Shown here: piece after piece, positions 49,162-58,220 of the stretch
Numbering within the stretch: position 1 is the stretch's first letter
Layout of the letters: every line of letters starts with the position of its first letter
From: SG8-32-3 sp964514055
GTDB lineage: Archaea > Thermoproteota > Bathyarchaeia > Bathyarchaeales > Bathycorpusculaceae
DNA: 64,000 nt
Direction of reading: 5' to 3'
Assembly (NCBI GenBank): GCA_964514055.1
Contig: CAZEPB010000007.1
Location: forward strand, 1-64,000
Notes under the pieces: model-generated
Databases searched by the model: none
Told to the model about the DNA's origin: nothing
Seen by the model: the letters and a program-made list of their open reading frames with translations, nothing else
Position numbers and translations under genes: made by a program

Positions 49162-50394
49162 TTATTGGTTGTGGTTCACTGTTATGGTTGCATATGCCTG
49201 TGCAGAGTTTCCAGAAGCGTCAGTAGCTTCATACGTTATTGTGTAAACGCGTCCTTCGCCCATACCTGACCTTTCCGCTCTAAACTCGAAAGTGTAATCG
49301 TCTACAATTACTATGTCGTTGATTGTGTTGCCGTCGCCTTTTCCGTTATCAGGTTCATTGCTTGTAATGGAAACAAACGTTATTGTTGGTGAAGGGTCAC
49401 ATGCATCTTGAGCTGTAACGGTGGCTTCCACTAGCACGTACTTGTGGTTTGGTGGCCACAAAGAATCAGGGGTCACTGACACCGTTATCTCCGGCGGCGT
49501 GGTGTCCACCACTGTAACGGTGACGTCGTCGCTGCCTGTGTTGCCTGCTTCGTCAGTGGCATCCAAAGTTACAACGTGTGTGCCGAGATTGAACGTGTAG
49601 ATGAGCACGGTGTCCGTCACGTTTGCTTCCGATTTTAGCGCCATGCCATCCTCGCTCCACGTAAAGTTGAATCGTGTCGAAACATCGTCGATAGCTGTAC
49701 CGTTCAGGATAACCTGAGTTCCCGCATATGATTCCTGCTCCACGGTCATGTCAGGTCCAGCGTCAACAACAGGCGGCGTTGAATCTATCAGAACAACAAT
49801 GTTGACCGTGTCCGAAGCGTTGAGTTGACCGTCTGATACGGTTAGAGTGACTGTGGTGTTTCCCACTGGAAAGAGCACCGTCGGAGTGGCGCCCATGGCG
49901 GAGCCACCAGTCCAGTTCCAAGAGTAAGTCAGCGTGTCGTTGTCTGCGTCGCTAGAGCCCGTGCCGTTCAAGGTGACCATTGCACCTTGCGGGCTTGTTT
50001 GCTCAACGGTTTGGTCGGGTCCCGCATTAGCGATGGGCGGCTGGTTCTCATTTACCGTTATTACGGCAACGTCAGTTTCAGTCTTGTTGAGCGTGGAGTT
50101 GAACTTGACCGTGAGTGTAGCATTATAGATACCTGCAGTCGTGTACGTATGGGTAGCGTTAAGCAACTCTGGACTAGTGCCGTTTACAACTGTAGAATTG
50201 TCACCGAAGTCCCAAGTAACCTGGATAATCGAAGTGGCGTTCTCTGTAGTTGTTCCGTTGAATATGGTGGTTTGACCCGTGTAAACTTGTTGATCGGGTC
50301 CTGCATCCACATCGCCTTGAGCTCGAATAGCAATCAAAGGTAAAAGTGCCGCTGTTGCTAACAGAAGAACCAACAAAAGTGTTTTCTTCTTCAT
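49162..50394 (-). CDS. Secreted PKD/Ig-repeat protein
   Basis: The 410-residue protein has a signal peptide (LLLVLLLATAALLPLIAIRA) and PKD-type beta-sandwich repeats. Repeat 1 includes WDFGDNSTV, repeat 2 begins NQPPIANAGPDQTVEQTSPQ, repeat 3 begins DSTPPVVDAGPDMTVEQESY, and a last HYR-like domain starts TTPPEITVSVTP. There is no C-terminal anchor, so it is released or held by other surface proteins. Many N-x-S/T sites suggest glycosylation. Adhesion or scaffold role is inferred. Confidence 0.8.
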   Translation of the reverse strand: MKKKTLLLVLLLATAALLPLIAIRAQGDVDAGPDQQVYTGQTTIFNGTTTENATSIIQVTWDFGDNSTVVNGTSPELLNATHTYTTAGIYNATLTVKFNSTLNKTETDVAVITVNENQPPIANAGPDQTVEQTSPQGAMVTLNGTGSSDADNDTLTYSWNWTGGSAMGATPTVLFPVGNTTVTLTVSDGQLNASDTVNIVVLIDSTPPVVDAGPDMTVEQESYAGTQVILNGTAIDDVSTRFNFTWSEDGMALKSEANVTDTVLIYTFNLGTHVVTLDATDEAGNTGSDDVTVTVVDTTPPEITVSVTPDSLWPPNHKYVLVEATVTAQDACDPSPTITFVSITSNEPDNGKGDGNTINDIVIVDDYTFEFRAERSGMGEGRVYTITYEATDASGNSAQAYATITVNHNQ

Positions 50395-50494
50395 TTTGGA
50401 GTCTCCTTTCTCCCTTAACTGTAATTGCCAGAACGCACGATAAATATCGTGTGCACTTTTTTTCTATAACAATCTTCTATACGATCCTTAGCTC

Positions 50495-51337
50495 TCAAAT
50501 CTTCTTGTATGGAAGCCCAATCTCCGTCAGCGTCTCAAGCAGCCGCGGCTTGTCTGCGCCCTTTATTCCCTTCCAATCGAGAACCGCGCAATCAACTTTT
50601 TCCAATGTCTTTTCCACGCACTGACGCAGCATTTCAGCGTCCACACTTGGAATAGCGTATTTAGGTATCATGTGACCAAAAAACGCCTCGCCATCCAGAG
50701 CCATACGAGTAAACCGCTGATTATAATGCGTTCCGCCTATGCCAAGCACCGCCGCAGCCTCAGAAACACCGAATTTGCCAATCGCCGACATGGCAGCGTG
50801 GGCAACCGCTTCTGCAGCCCTAGAATCGCGCCACTGCTCGGCTGAACTGCCCAACTCCACAAACATGGTAGGCACATCCAACGAAGGTCCATGATGGGTG
50901 CACTCGTAAGACACTTCATACTCAAGCTTCATGCCTTCCTTGAAAAGCAGCAGCGCCTTTAACGCGTTTCGCATTGCCGTGGCGGGTGAGACAGAAACTT
51001 GCTTTGGCAACCCGCCGAGTTCTGCCGCGCCGAAATTGCCAGGCGTGTGAACTGACAGCGTAGGCGTGCCGCTTGCGCTGCTATGCCGTGAAATGAACAC
51101 GATTAGGCTTAGGTTAGTGAAGCGGTCTGGTAGGTACTGCGCGTTTATTGATTCCTCGTTTAGGGTGATAAGGGTGATTTTTCTTCCGTTTATATCGGCT
51201 GAAAAAATGGGGTTTTCCTGAAAGGTCTCACCTGTGATGCGGAAAGGATACCGATTGAGAATTTGCTTTGCTATGTTTAAACCAGCCACGTCCTTGCGTG
51301 AAGCCACAAGCAGAATCATTATGCTGTTCTCCGCCAT
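50495..51337 (-). CDS. dtdA: D-aminoacyl-tRNA deacylase (DtdA / DTD2)
   Basis: The 280-residue protein matches the archaeal and plant GEK1/DTD2 family: LIVFISRHSSASGTPTLSVH, CTHHGPSLDVPTMFVELGSS and GIGGTHYNQRFTRMAL, with the histidine and cysteine/threonine residues around the catalytic zinc. It removes D-amino acids from tRNA. It is divergent from the carbamoyltransferase gene. Confidence 0.93.
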   Translation of the reverse strand: MAENSIMILLVASRKDVAGLNIAKQILNRYPFRITGETFQENPIFSADINGRKITLITLNEESINAQYLPDRFTNLSLIVFISRHSSASGTPTLSVHTPGNFGAAELGGLPKQVSVSPATAMRNALKALLLFKEGMKLEYEVSYECTHHGPSLDVPTMFVELGSSAEQWRDSRAAEAVAHAAMSAIGKFGVSEAAAVLGIGGTHYNQRFTRMALDGEAFFGHMIPKYAIPSVDAEMLRQCVEKTLEKVDCAVLDWKGIKGADKPRLLETLTEIGLPYKKI

Positions 51338-51407
51338 AAGATGGCGCGTTGTTGCGAGAAAAAGGTTTCCATAAAGCTTATTTGTTAACTCGGTTCAACC
51401 TTTTCCA

Positions 51408-52337
51408 GTGCGAGACGAGAGAAAAATGCACCTGATTAACTTCAAGGAACTGTCCCCTCAGCAGCTTAACGCCTTCATTGACTTGGGCATAAAGGTGAAG
51501 CGCAACCCTGAGAAATACGTGAAGGCGTTAGCGAACAAGTCTTTAGCGTTGATTTTTCAGAAAACCTCTACCAGAACGAGAGTGGCGTTTGAAGTGGCGA
51601 TGACCCAGCTTGGCGGACACGCGCTTTACATAGACTGGAGGACCACGAACTTCACTTTGGCAGACATCTATGATGAAACCCAGTACCTGTCGCGCAACGT
51701 TGACTGCATAATGGCGCGGTTGATGAAGAACATGGAACTGCAGAGGATGGCGAAAGCGTCGTGTGTTCCAGTCATAAACGGGTGCGACGAGAAGTATCAT
51801 CCAAGCCAAGCCCTAGCTGACTTGATAACAATCAAAGAGAAGAAGGGAACGCTGAAGGACGTGAAACTCGTTTTCATAGGCGTCCACAACAACGTGTGCA
51901 ACTCGCTGATTGAAGGATGCACCAAGACTGGCGTAGAACTTACCACGGTGACGCCGTTTGTTAATGACCAAGCACGTGATGAAGAGTTGATGAAAGCTGC
52001 GAAGAAAACTGGCTTGTGGAAAACCACGTTAGACGCCCGAAAAGCGGTTAAGGACGCGGATTTCGTTTACACAGACACGTGGATTGACATGGAATTCTTC
52101 ACAGACCCTAAATTCGCCCAGGAGAAGGAGAAACGCCTCAAGCTCATGATGCCCTACCAAATCAACAAAGAACTTCTCAAAGGCAGCAACGCCTACGTAA
52201 TGCATGACATGCCAATTCACAGGGGCTACGAGATAAGCGGAGACATGATCGAAGACTCCCGCTCCGTAATCTACGAACAGAGCGAAAACAGGCTTCACTC
52301 GGCAAAAGCCATACTGCTAAAACTGACAAACGCCTAA
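51408..52337 (+). CDS. Ornithine-carbamoyltransferase-like protein with altered substrate site
   Basis: The 309-residue protein is of the aspartate/ornithine transcarbamylase fold. The carbamoyl-phosphate site is intact (STRTR at 54-58, HPSQALAD at 131-138). The second-substrate site is not: the HCLP motif is HDMP (266-269), losing the cysteine that binds the amino group in ornithine enzymes, and the SMG loop reads WIDME (225-229). So the acceptor may not be ornithine. It starts at GTG 51408 or, in the same frame, ATG 51426. It stands alone, with no arginine genes nearby. Confidence 0.78.
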   Translation: MRDERKMHLINFKELSPQQLNAFIDLGIKVKRNPEKYVKALANKSLALIFQKTSTRTRVAFEVAMTQLGGHALYIDWRTTNFTLADIYDETQYLSRNVDCIMARLMKNMELQRMAKASCVPVINGCDEKYHPSQALADLITIKEKKGTLKDVKLVFIGVHNNVCNSLIEGCTKTGVELTTVTPFVNDQARDEELMKAAKKTGLWKTTLDARKAVKDADFVYTDTWIDMEFFTDPKFAQEKEKRLKLMMPYQINKELLKGSNAYVMHDMPIHRGYEISGDMIEDSRSVIYEQSENRLHSAKAILLKLTNA

Positions 52338-52423
52338 ACTGCTGGTTCCGCCCCGTTTGCTTATCCTCGAAATGCCATTTTCCAAATAAATGTTATAAGC
52401 GTTTTGAACAATATTAGTCAAAC

Positions 52424-53212
52424 ATGTCAAAAGCAGTAGTTTTTATAATAGCCTTCTTGGTGTTCTTCGCAATAACCTTAGTAATACCTGGCTTACCCCC
52501 AGGGGATATGATAGGCAGTTTCGTTGGAATTCCAGAAACAGTAGCTACAACATCTATTGCAGGAATTTCTGGCACAACTATGGTAAACGGCGTAATAAAC
52601 GGACTCATCTGGGGAATCATCGTTTTCGCAATATACGCAGTGATCTACCGTACTCCAAAAAAGAAACTTCCTCAAATGATAACGCCCACCTACCCAACAC
52701 CACCTCCACCTACACCCGCACCAGTAACCACGTCCGTAACGATGTCGCGGAAACCACGAGAAAAAAAGCGGCAACGCAAAACTAAAAGAAGAACGTACGT
52801 TGCTTTGGACCAAGACATTGAGACGATCGAAGGAATAGGACCTACATACGGCAATAAGCTTAGGAATTCAGGCGTCAAAGTCGTAGGAGACCTGTTGAGA
52901 GAAGGTTCTACAAGATTTGGGCGACGAATTTTAGCCAGAAAAGTTGACGTGGCTCCTGGAACATTGCTTAAGTGGGTTCATCGAGCGGACTTCTTCCGCA
53001 TAAGAGGAATAGGAAAGCAATACTCTGAGCTGCTAGAGTCAGCGGGAGTCAGTACCGTGACGGAGCTCTCGAGGAGAGATCCGTATAACTTGCACGCAAA
53101 ATTAAGACGGGTCAACAGGGAAAAGAATCTGGTCAGACGGCTACCTCCAGTTACGACGGTTCGACGCTGGGTAAATAGCGCAAAAAACCTTAAACGCATA
53201 GTGGAAGACTAA
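52424..53212 (+). CDS. Membrane-anchored helix-hairpin-helix protein (DUF4332-like)
   Basis: The 262-residue protein has two N-terminal membrane helices (about 1-25 and 45-72), a proline linker, a very basic stretch (REKKRQRKTKRR), and a C-terminal part with two helix-hairpin-helix units (IETIEGIGPTYGNKLRNSGV and FRIRGIGKQYSELLESAGV), as in DUF4332. It could hold DNA or a DNA-binding complex at the membrane. I see no nuclease motif. Function not known. Confidence 0.7.
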   Translation: MSKAVVFIIAFLVFFAITLVIPGLPPGDMIGSFVGIPETVATTSIAGISGTTMVNGVINGLIWGIIVFAIYAVIYRTPKKKLPQMITPTYPTPPPPTPAPVTTSVTMSRKPREKKRQRKTKRRTYVALDQDIETIEGIGPTYGNKLRNSGVKVVGDLLREGSTRFGRRILARKVDVAPGTLLKWVHRADFFRIRGIGKQYSELLESAGVSTVTELSRRDPYNLHAKLRRVNREKNLVRRLPPVTTVRRWVNSAKNLKRIVED

Positions 53213-53219
53213 ACGATTG

Positions 53220-54122
53220 TTAAATTTCGTCAAGTCTTCTTTTCTTTACAGCTGAAAACCTTTTCTTTCCAGATTTGACTTGAAGCTCCCTGACAACAGT
53301 CTCCGTGGACGTCAGTTTCTTCAGCGCGGTTAGCCATGCTGCTGCATGCACATCAGAATGAAACACCCAGGACCTTTTGACCTTTATAGCTTCTTTCGGA
53401 CAAACTTTTTGGCATGCTGAACAGAAAAGGCAAAACTCAGGCGAAACCACAGGTTTGCCGTTTTCATCCAACTCAATCGCGTGTGTACGGCATATGTCAA
53501 CGCAAGCCCTGCATCCTTCTGGGCATAGATCGGTATTTACCTCGATGGCTCCTTGCAAGGGTTTTTTCACGTGTATGGCGCCCAAGGGGCATGCTGCCTC
53601 GCAAACTTTGCAGTACAAGCAAAGAGATTCATTGATGTCTATGTCGGTGACGCGTAGAATTTTCCCGTCTTCTGAACGCTTGACTTCTACTTTGATGCTT
53701 TCCACAGGGCAGGATTCTTGACATTCGAGATTGCACTCTGGCTGGAAATAGCAAACATTCTTGTTGACTTTGATTTCTTTTAGCAAAACTGGAAAGGCTT
53801 CGTTCTTCACGACGTTTGTGGTTTCCTCGCCGTCAACTTCCATTTTCAAAGCATTATAAGGGCATAACACCACGCATTCGCCGCACATGATGCACTTCTT
53901 AGGGTCAATGTCAATGGTTGGTTTCTTCTTAAGACGCCCATTAACAACTGAAGGCGGTTTTTCTTCTATGGCTTCTTTGGGACAAATTTGAGCGCAAATT
54001 CCACAGCCAGTGCATAGTTCCTTGTCTAAGCGTAGAAGATACTTTCTCGTTAGAAAGTTTCGGCTAAGAGTGATCTCCTTCCTTTTTTCTTTTTTTATTG
54101 TTTCTCCTCGCAAGACTTCCAA
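53220..54122 (-). CDS. Polyferredoxin with six iron-sulfur motifs
   Basis: The 300-residue protein has six Cys clusters of the CxxCxxCxxxCP or related type (for example CTGCGICAQICPKEAI, CIMCGECVVLCPYNAL, CLYCKVCEAACPLGAI, CFCSACQKVCPKEA-like at 250). It would carry electrons between Hdr/MvhD enzymes and a donor or acceptor. One motif is irregular (CYFQPECNLECQESCP). It is the last gene of the Hdr operon, 3 nt after the HdrA-MvhD gene. It resembles FwdF/MvhB-type proteins. Confidence 0.8.
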   Translation of the reverse strand: MEVLRGETIKKEKRKEITLSRNFLTRKYLLRLDKELCTGCGICAQICPKEAIEEKPPSVVNGRLKKKPTIDIDPKKCIMCGECVVLCPYNALKMEVDGEETTNVVKNEAFPVLLKEIKVNKNVCYFQPECNLECQESCPVESIKVEVKRSEDGKILRVTDIDINESLCLYCKVCEAACPLGAIHVKKPLQGAIEVNTDLCPEGCRACVDICRTHAIELDENGKPVVSPEFCLFCSACQKVCPKEAIKVKRSWVFHSDVHAAAWLTALKKLTSTETVVRELQVKSGKKRFSAVKKRRLDEI

Positions 54123-54125
54123 CCT

Positions 54126-56606
54126 CTATTTTGCTGCTTCCATTGCTTTTTTAGGAGTTAGAGCGGCAACTGTCTTTTCTATTTCTTCTTTGGTGACGCC
54201 GTCCACGATTTTCTGCATTTCCTTGATTTTTGAAGCGAACTTTTCGCCCTCTGCGGCGCTGATCCATGCAAGCTGAAGCCTGTTCTTGTCTATGCCTAAC
54301 TTCTCAAATTTGCTCCACAGTCGTTCTACCCGTTTCTTAGTTTGGTAGTTGGCGTTTATGTAGTGGCAATCGTTCAAGTGGCACCCTGCAACCAGCACGG
54401 CTGCGGCGCCGTTTCTGAATGCTCTTTCCACGAATTTCGTGGCTACTCTTCCTGAACACATGGTTCGAATAATCCGAGCGATTGGTGGATATTGCATTCT
54501 GCTTACTCCCGCGAAGTCTGCTCCAGCGTAGGAGCACCAGTTACAGCAGAAAGCCACAATTTTCTTGTCCGCGTTTTCTCTGGTTGCCGCATCTATCTGC
54601 TCATTAAGTTGCGCATCGGTGAAGTGCCGCATCGTTATGGCTCCGAAGGGACACTCGGCACCACAGGTTCCACAGCCCGCGCAGGCTGCCTCAACCACTT
54701 CGGCTTTCTTGGTTTCTTTGTTCAGGGTGATAGCGTTGTAGGGACAAACTTTCGTACATAAACCACAGCCCTTACACAAGTCAGGGTCGACTTGAGACGT
54801 GATAGCTTCAACAGTCACGCTTCCCTTAGCCATAAGTATTCCAGCACGACCAGCCGCGGCACTTGCCTGTGTCACGCTGTCTTTGATGTCCTTGGGACCT
54901 TCAGCGCAACCAGCAAGAAAGACACCGCCAGTAGGGGTGTCCACAGGCTTCAGTTTAGGATGAGCTTCCATGAAGAAGCCGTCGGACGTTTTAGACAACG
55001 TGAGAAGACGCTGGATTACGCTGCTGTCAGATCTCGGTTCAATACCTACGGACAGAACCAGCATTTCGGTTTCCATTTTGTAAAACTTGTTTGAGGTGAG
55101 GTCTTCTCCTACCAGAATCAAATTGTGGTTTTCCTTGTTTTCGGTAACCTCTCCCGGCAAACCCCGAATGAATACCACGCCCGCCTTTTTTGCTCTTTTG
55201 TAAAGGTCTTCAAAGCCTTTGCCGAAAGCTCTTATGTCCATGTAGTAAACGTAGAGCTTGATGTCAGGCCAGTGCTCCTTGATTAGCAGACAGTCCTTTA
55301 TCGTGTTCATGCAACACACGTTGCTGCAGTACGGGTGCCCTTTTTTGTCACACACAGAGCGAGAGCCTATACATTGAATAAAAGCAACGTTCTTGGGAAG
55401 ATTCATGTCGCTCGGTCGTTTTAGATGTCCTCCGGTGGGTCCCCCAGCGTTTATTATTCGTTCAAATTCCATGGAAGTTATTACGTTTGGGTATTTCATG
55501 TAGCCGTATTCGGTTAAGGCAGTAGGATCAAACACATCCACGCCCGTGGCTACGATGATTGTTCCAACATCCAGTTCAACAATTTCCTCTTTCGCAGTGA
55601 AATCTATGGCGTCAGGACCGCAAACTTCCTTGCACTTCGCACAGGTGTTGTCGCCTATGCCGAGGCAGCTTTTCTCGTCAATCAAATAGAGGGCTGGCAC
55701 GGCTTGAGCAAATGGAATGTAGATTGCCTTTCTGTAGGTGAGCCCTTCCTCAAACTCGTTAGGCACCTCTACTGGGCATACTTTGACGCAGTCGCCGCAT
55801 GCCGTACACGTCTTTGTAACGTATCTGGGTTTTTTCTTCACTTTGACCTTGAAGTTTCCGATGTAGCCGCTTACGTCTACGACTTCACTGTTTGCCATCA
55901 ATTCGATGTTAGGATGCCTTCCTGCGTCAGACATTTTCGGAGCCAAAATGCAGATTGAACAGTCCATGGTGGGGAAAGTTTTGTCAATTTGAGCCATTCT
56001 TCCGCCGATGCTTGGGTTCTTATCTACAAGATAGACCTGGTAGCCCGTGTCGCCCAAATCCAATGCCGCCTGAATACCTGCGACTCCTGCGCCTATCACC
56101 AAAGCCTTTTTTGTCACTGGAACCACAGATTCTTTTTGGGGCTTGAGCAGGGCAACTTTGGCAACAGCCATTTTAACTATGTCTTTAGCTTTCTCTGTAG
56201 CCTTTTCCGGCTCATACAGGTGCACCCAACTGCAATGCTCCCTGATGTTTGCCATTTCAAACAGGTATTTGTTTAATCCTGCTTCCTCAACCATTCTTCT
56301 AAAAGTTGGCTCGTGAAGCCGCGGAGTACAAGAAGCCACAACAACCCGATTCAGCTTGTTCTCCACGATGTCTTTCTTCATGGATTCTTGTCCAGGGTCA
56401 GAGCAGCTATACATGTTATCTTTCGCAAGAACCACATGAGGCAGAGTGGAAGCGTACTTCGTCACTTCTTCACAGTCTACAGAACCCGCGATGTTTTTAC
56501 CGCAGTGGCATATGTAAACGCCTATCCTGAGCTCCTCAGGTTCGGATTCCTTTTTTTGCTCTTCAGCCACTTTTTCTTCATCTTTCTGTTCTGCCATTTC
56601 TGTCAC
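54126..56606 (-). CDS. hdrA: HdrA-MvhD fusion, heterodisulfide-reductase-type flavoprotein
   Basis: The 826-residue protein has an N-terminal domain (IGVYICHCGKNIAGSVDCEE), the FAD fold GAGVAGIQAALDLG and the HdrA cysteine motif TFPTMDCSICILAPKM. An inserted ferredoxin (CTACGDCVKVCP) and C-terminal ferredoxins (CKGCGLCTKVCP, CAGCGTCGAECP) follow. From about residue 675 an MvhD domain is fused (CCNWCSYAGADFAGVSRMQY, CSGRV, GCHLNDCHY). HdrA bifurcates electrons on FAD, and MvhD links it to a donor. It overlaps the next gene (56603) by 4 nt. Confidence 0.9.
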   Translation of the reverse strand: MTEMAEQKDEEKVAEEQKKESEPEELRIGVYICHCGKNIAGSVDCEEVTKYASTLPHVVLAKDNMYSCSDPGQESMKKDIVENKLNRVVVASCTPRLHEPTFRRMVEEAGLNKYLFEMANIREHCSWVHLYEPEKATEKAKDIVKMAVAKVALLKPQKESVVPVTKKALVIGAGVAGIQAALDLGDTGYQVYLVDKNPSIGGRMAQIDKTFPTMDCSICILAPKMSDAGRHPNIELMANSEVVDVSGYIGNFKVKVKKKPRYVTKTCTACGDCVKVCPVEVPNEFEEGLTYRKAIYIPFAQAVPALYLIDEKSCLGIGDNTCAKCKEVCGPDAIDFTAKEEIVELDVGTIIVATGVDVFDPTALTEYGYMKYPNVITSMEFERIINAGGPTGGHLKRPSDMNLPKNVAFIQCIGSRSVCDKKGHPYCSNVCCMNTIKDCLLIKEHWPDIKLYVYYMDIRAFGKGFEDLYKRAKKAGVVFIRGLPGEVTENKENHNLILVGEDLTSNKFYKMETEMLVLSVGIEPRSDSSVIQRLLTLSKTSDGFFMEAHPKLKPVDTPTGGVFLAGCAEGPKDIKDSVTQASAAAGRAGILMAKGSVTVEAITSQVDPDLCKGCGLCTKVCPYNAITLNKETKKAEVVEAACAGCGTCGAECPFGAITMRHFTDAQLNEQIDAATRENADKKIVAFCCNWCSYAGADFAGVSRMQYPPIARIIRTMCSGRVATKFVERAFRNGAAAVLVAGCHLNDCHYINANYQTKKRVERLWSKFEKLGIDKNRLQLAWISAAEGEKFASKIKEMQKIVDGVTKEEIEKTVAALTPKKAMEAAK

Positions 56607-58216
56607 CTCTCCTTCCTGGCGTGTTTTATATCCAAGGCTTTTTCCACGAGCACTGGCAGGTCATACACTTTCACATCAACCTTCGAACGTTTAACAGGTA
56701 ACTCGCCGTCCATCGCGCATTTCAGATGAATCTGGCATTTAGGACAAGCTGTGATTAACCATTCAGCACCAGTTGCCTTTGCCTCCATTAAACGGTCTAT
56801 TTGAATCTGCTTAGCAATTTTTCCACAACTCAACCATGCACTTACTCCGCAGCACATGGAGTTTTCTCGATTCCGTTCCATCTCCAACAGGTCTGTTTCA
56901 GGAATACCCTTAATGACTTTGCGGGGTGCGTCGTACACGCCCATGTGCCTGCCAAGGCGACAGGGGTCTTGGTAAGCGACCTTCTTGTCCTTGAACACTT
57001 CAGGAAACTCAAGCTGCTCCTTTTCGATTATGTCGGCAAGAAATTCTGAAACGTGGACAACCTCAAAGCCTAGGTCGCCAACTATTTTCGGATAGTCCAA
57101 CTTCATAGTTCTGTAACATTCTGCGCAGGAGGTAACCACTTTTTTCGCCTTTGTCTCTCTTATAGCATCAACGTTCATTCTCGCCAGTTTCTCAAAGTTT
57201 TCCCTGTCTCCTGTGAAGTTCAGGTCGTGACCGCAGCACCTTTCGTTCTTGAGAATTACGGGTTCAATCCCTACCTTGTTCATTATTCTTACTACGCTTT
57301 TGGCTGTTTCAATAGAGTTTGCTTTGATATCTTTAAAGATTACATCGAAGTAAGGTAGGCAGCCGACGAAGTACAAGGCGTCTCCGCTTTCGGAGATTTT
57401 GGCGTCTTTGGGAAGCCAACCAAGCCGTTTTTGTTTCGTCTTAGGGTTCGCCATTATTCTCTGCAAGTCTAGAAGCACATCCTTGTGGGAGCAGGTTCCA
57501 GTTATCCCCATCTGCTGCGCCTCTTCTCGACAAGCCCTCACGAAATCAACATAATGGACATCGGACGGGCACCTCTCTTGGCAAAGACCACAAGTTAGGC
57601 AGGTCCAGATGCCTGGATCATTCACGGAAATGTCTTCAGCGCCGCTCAAGATCCTCTTAACGGTCATTCTCGGAGAGAAATCAGGGTTCATCCTCGTTAT
57701 CGGACAGCTACTGGAACACTTACCACACTCCAAACACAACCTGATGTTGGTGTCTTCTATGACCTGTGAAATTGGCACCTTCTTGGCAGGAGTCTCCTGC
57801 TGCTTGTGTTTTTGCTTTAATGGGTTTGGACCCATCCTCTTCAGTTTCGCCGTAAAGTCCGTTATGACGTTGGCGAATTTCTGTCCTTCAGAGGCTGATA
57901 TCCATTCTAAACGCAGTCTTTCAGCGCCTAAACCCAAAAGCTTGAGTATTTTCTTGGTCGCTTTGACGTTCTTTTCGGCTTTTAGATTTCCACTGATGTA
58001 GTGGCAGTCACCTGGATGGCATCCAGAGACCAATACGCCGTCCACTCCGTTCATGAAGGCGTTCAAAATGAAGGAAGGCTCGACTCTTCCGCTGCACATT
58101 ACTCTGACAGACCTGACGTTGGCTGGGTAGCTGAGCCTGCTGGTTCCAGCGAGGTCTGCTCCCGCGTAACTGCACCAGTTGCATAGAAACGCCAAAATCT
58201 CAGGTTTGCCCCTCAT
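56603..58216 (-). CDS. hdrD: MvhD-HdrD fusion protein
   Basis: The 537-residue protein begins with an MvhD domain (LCNWCSYAGADLAGTSRLSY, CSGRVEPSF, GCHPGDCHY; about 1-140), then an HdrC-like pair of ferredoxin motifs (CLECGKCSSSCP, CLTCGLCQERCP). An HdrB-like part with two CCG domains follows (ERCCGHD to CAECYRT, SMCCGVS to CPKCQIH) that bind noncubane clusters. It is HdrD in domain content, with an added MvhD. It would reduce a disulfide or other electron acceptor. The substrate is unknown as no Mcr genes are seen. Confidence 0.88.
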   Translation of the reverse strand: MRGKPEILAFLCNWCSYAGADLAGTSRLSYPANVRSVRVMCSGRVEPSFILNAFMNGVDGVLVSGCHPGDCHYISGNLKAEKNVKATKKILKLLGLGAERLRLEWISASEGQKFANVITDFTAKLKRMGPNPLKQKHKQQETPAKKVPISQVIEDTNIRLCLECGKCSSSCPITRMNPDFSPRMTVKRILSGAEDISVNDPGIWTCLTCGLCQERCPSDVHYVDFVRACREEAQQMGITGTCSHKDVLLDLQRIMANPKTKQKRLGWLPKDAKISESGDALYFVGCLPYFDVIFKDIKANSIETAKSVVRIMNKVGIEPVILKNERCCGHDLNFTGDRENFEKLARMNVDAIRETKAKKVVTSCAECYRTMKLDYPKIVGDLGFEVVHVSEFLADIIEKEQLEFPEVFKDKKVAYQDPCRLGRHMGVYDAPRKVIKGIPETDLLEMERNRENSMCCGVSAWLSCGKIAKQIQIDRLMEAKATGAEWLITACPKCQIHLKCAMDGELPVKRSKVDVKVYDLPVLVEKALDIKHARKER

Positions 58217-58220
58217 TCCA

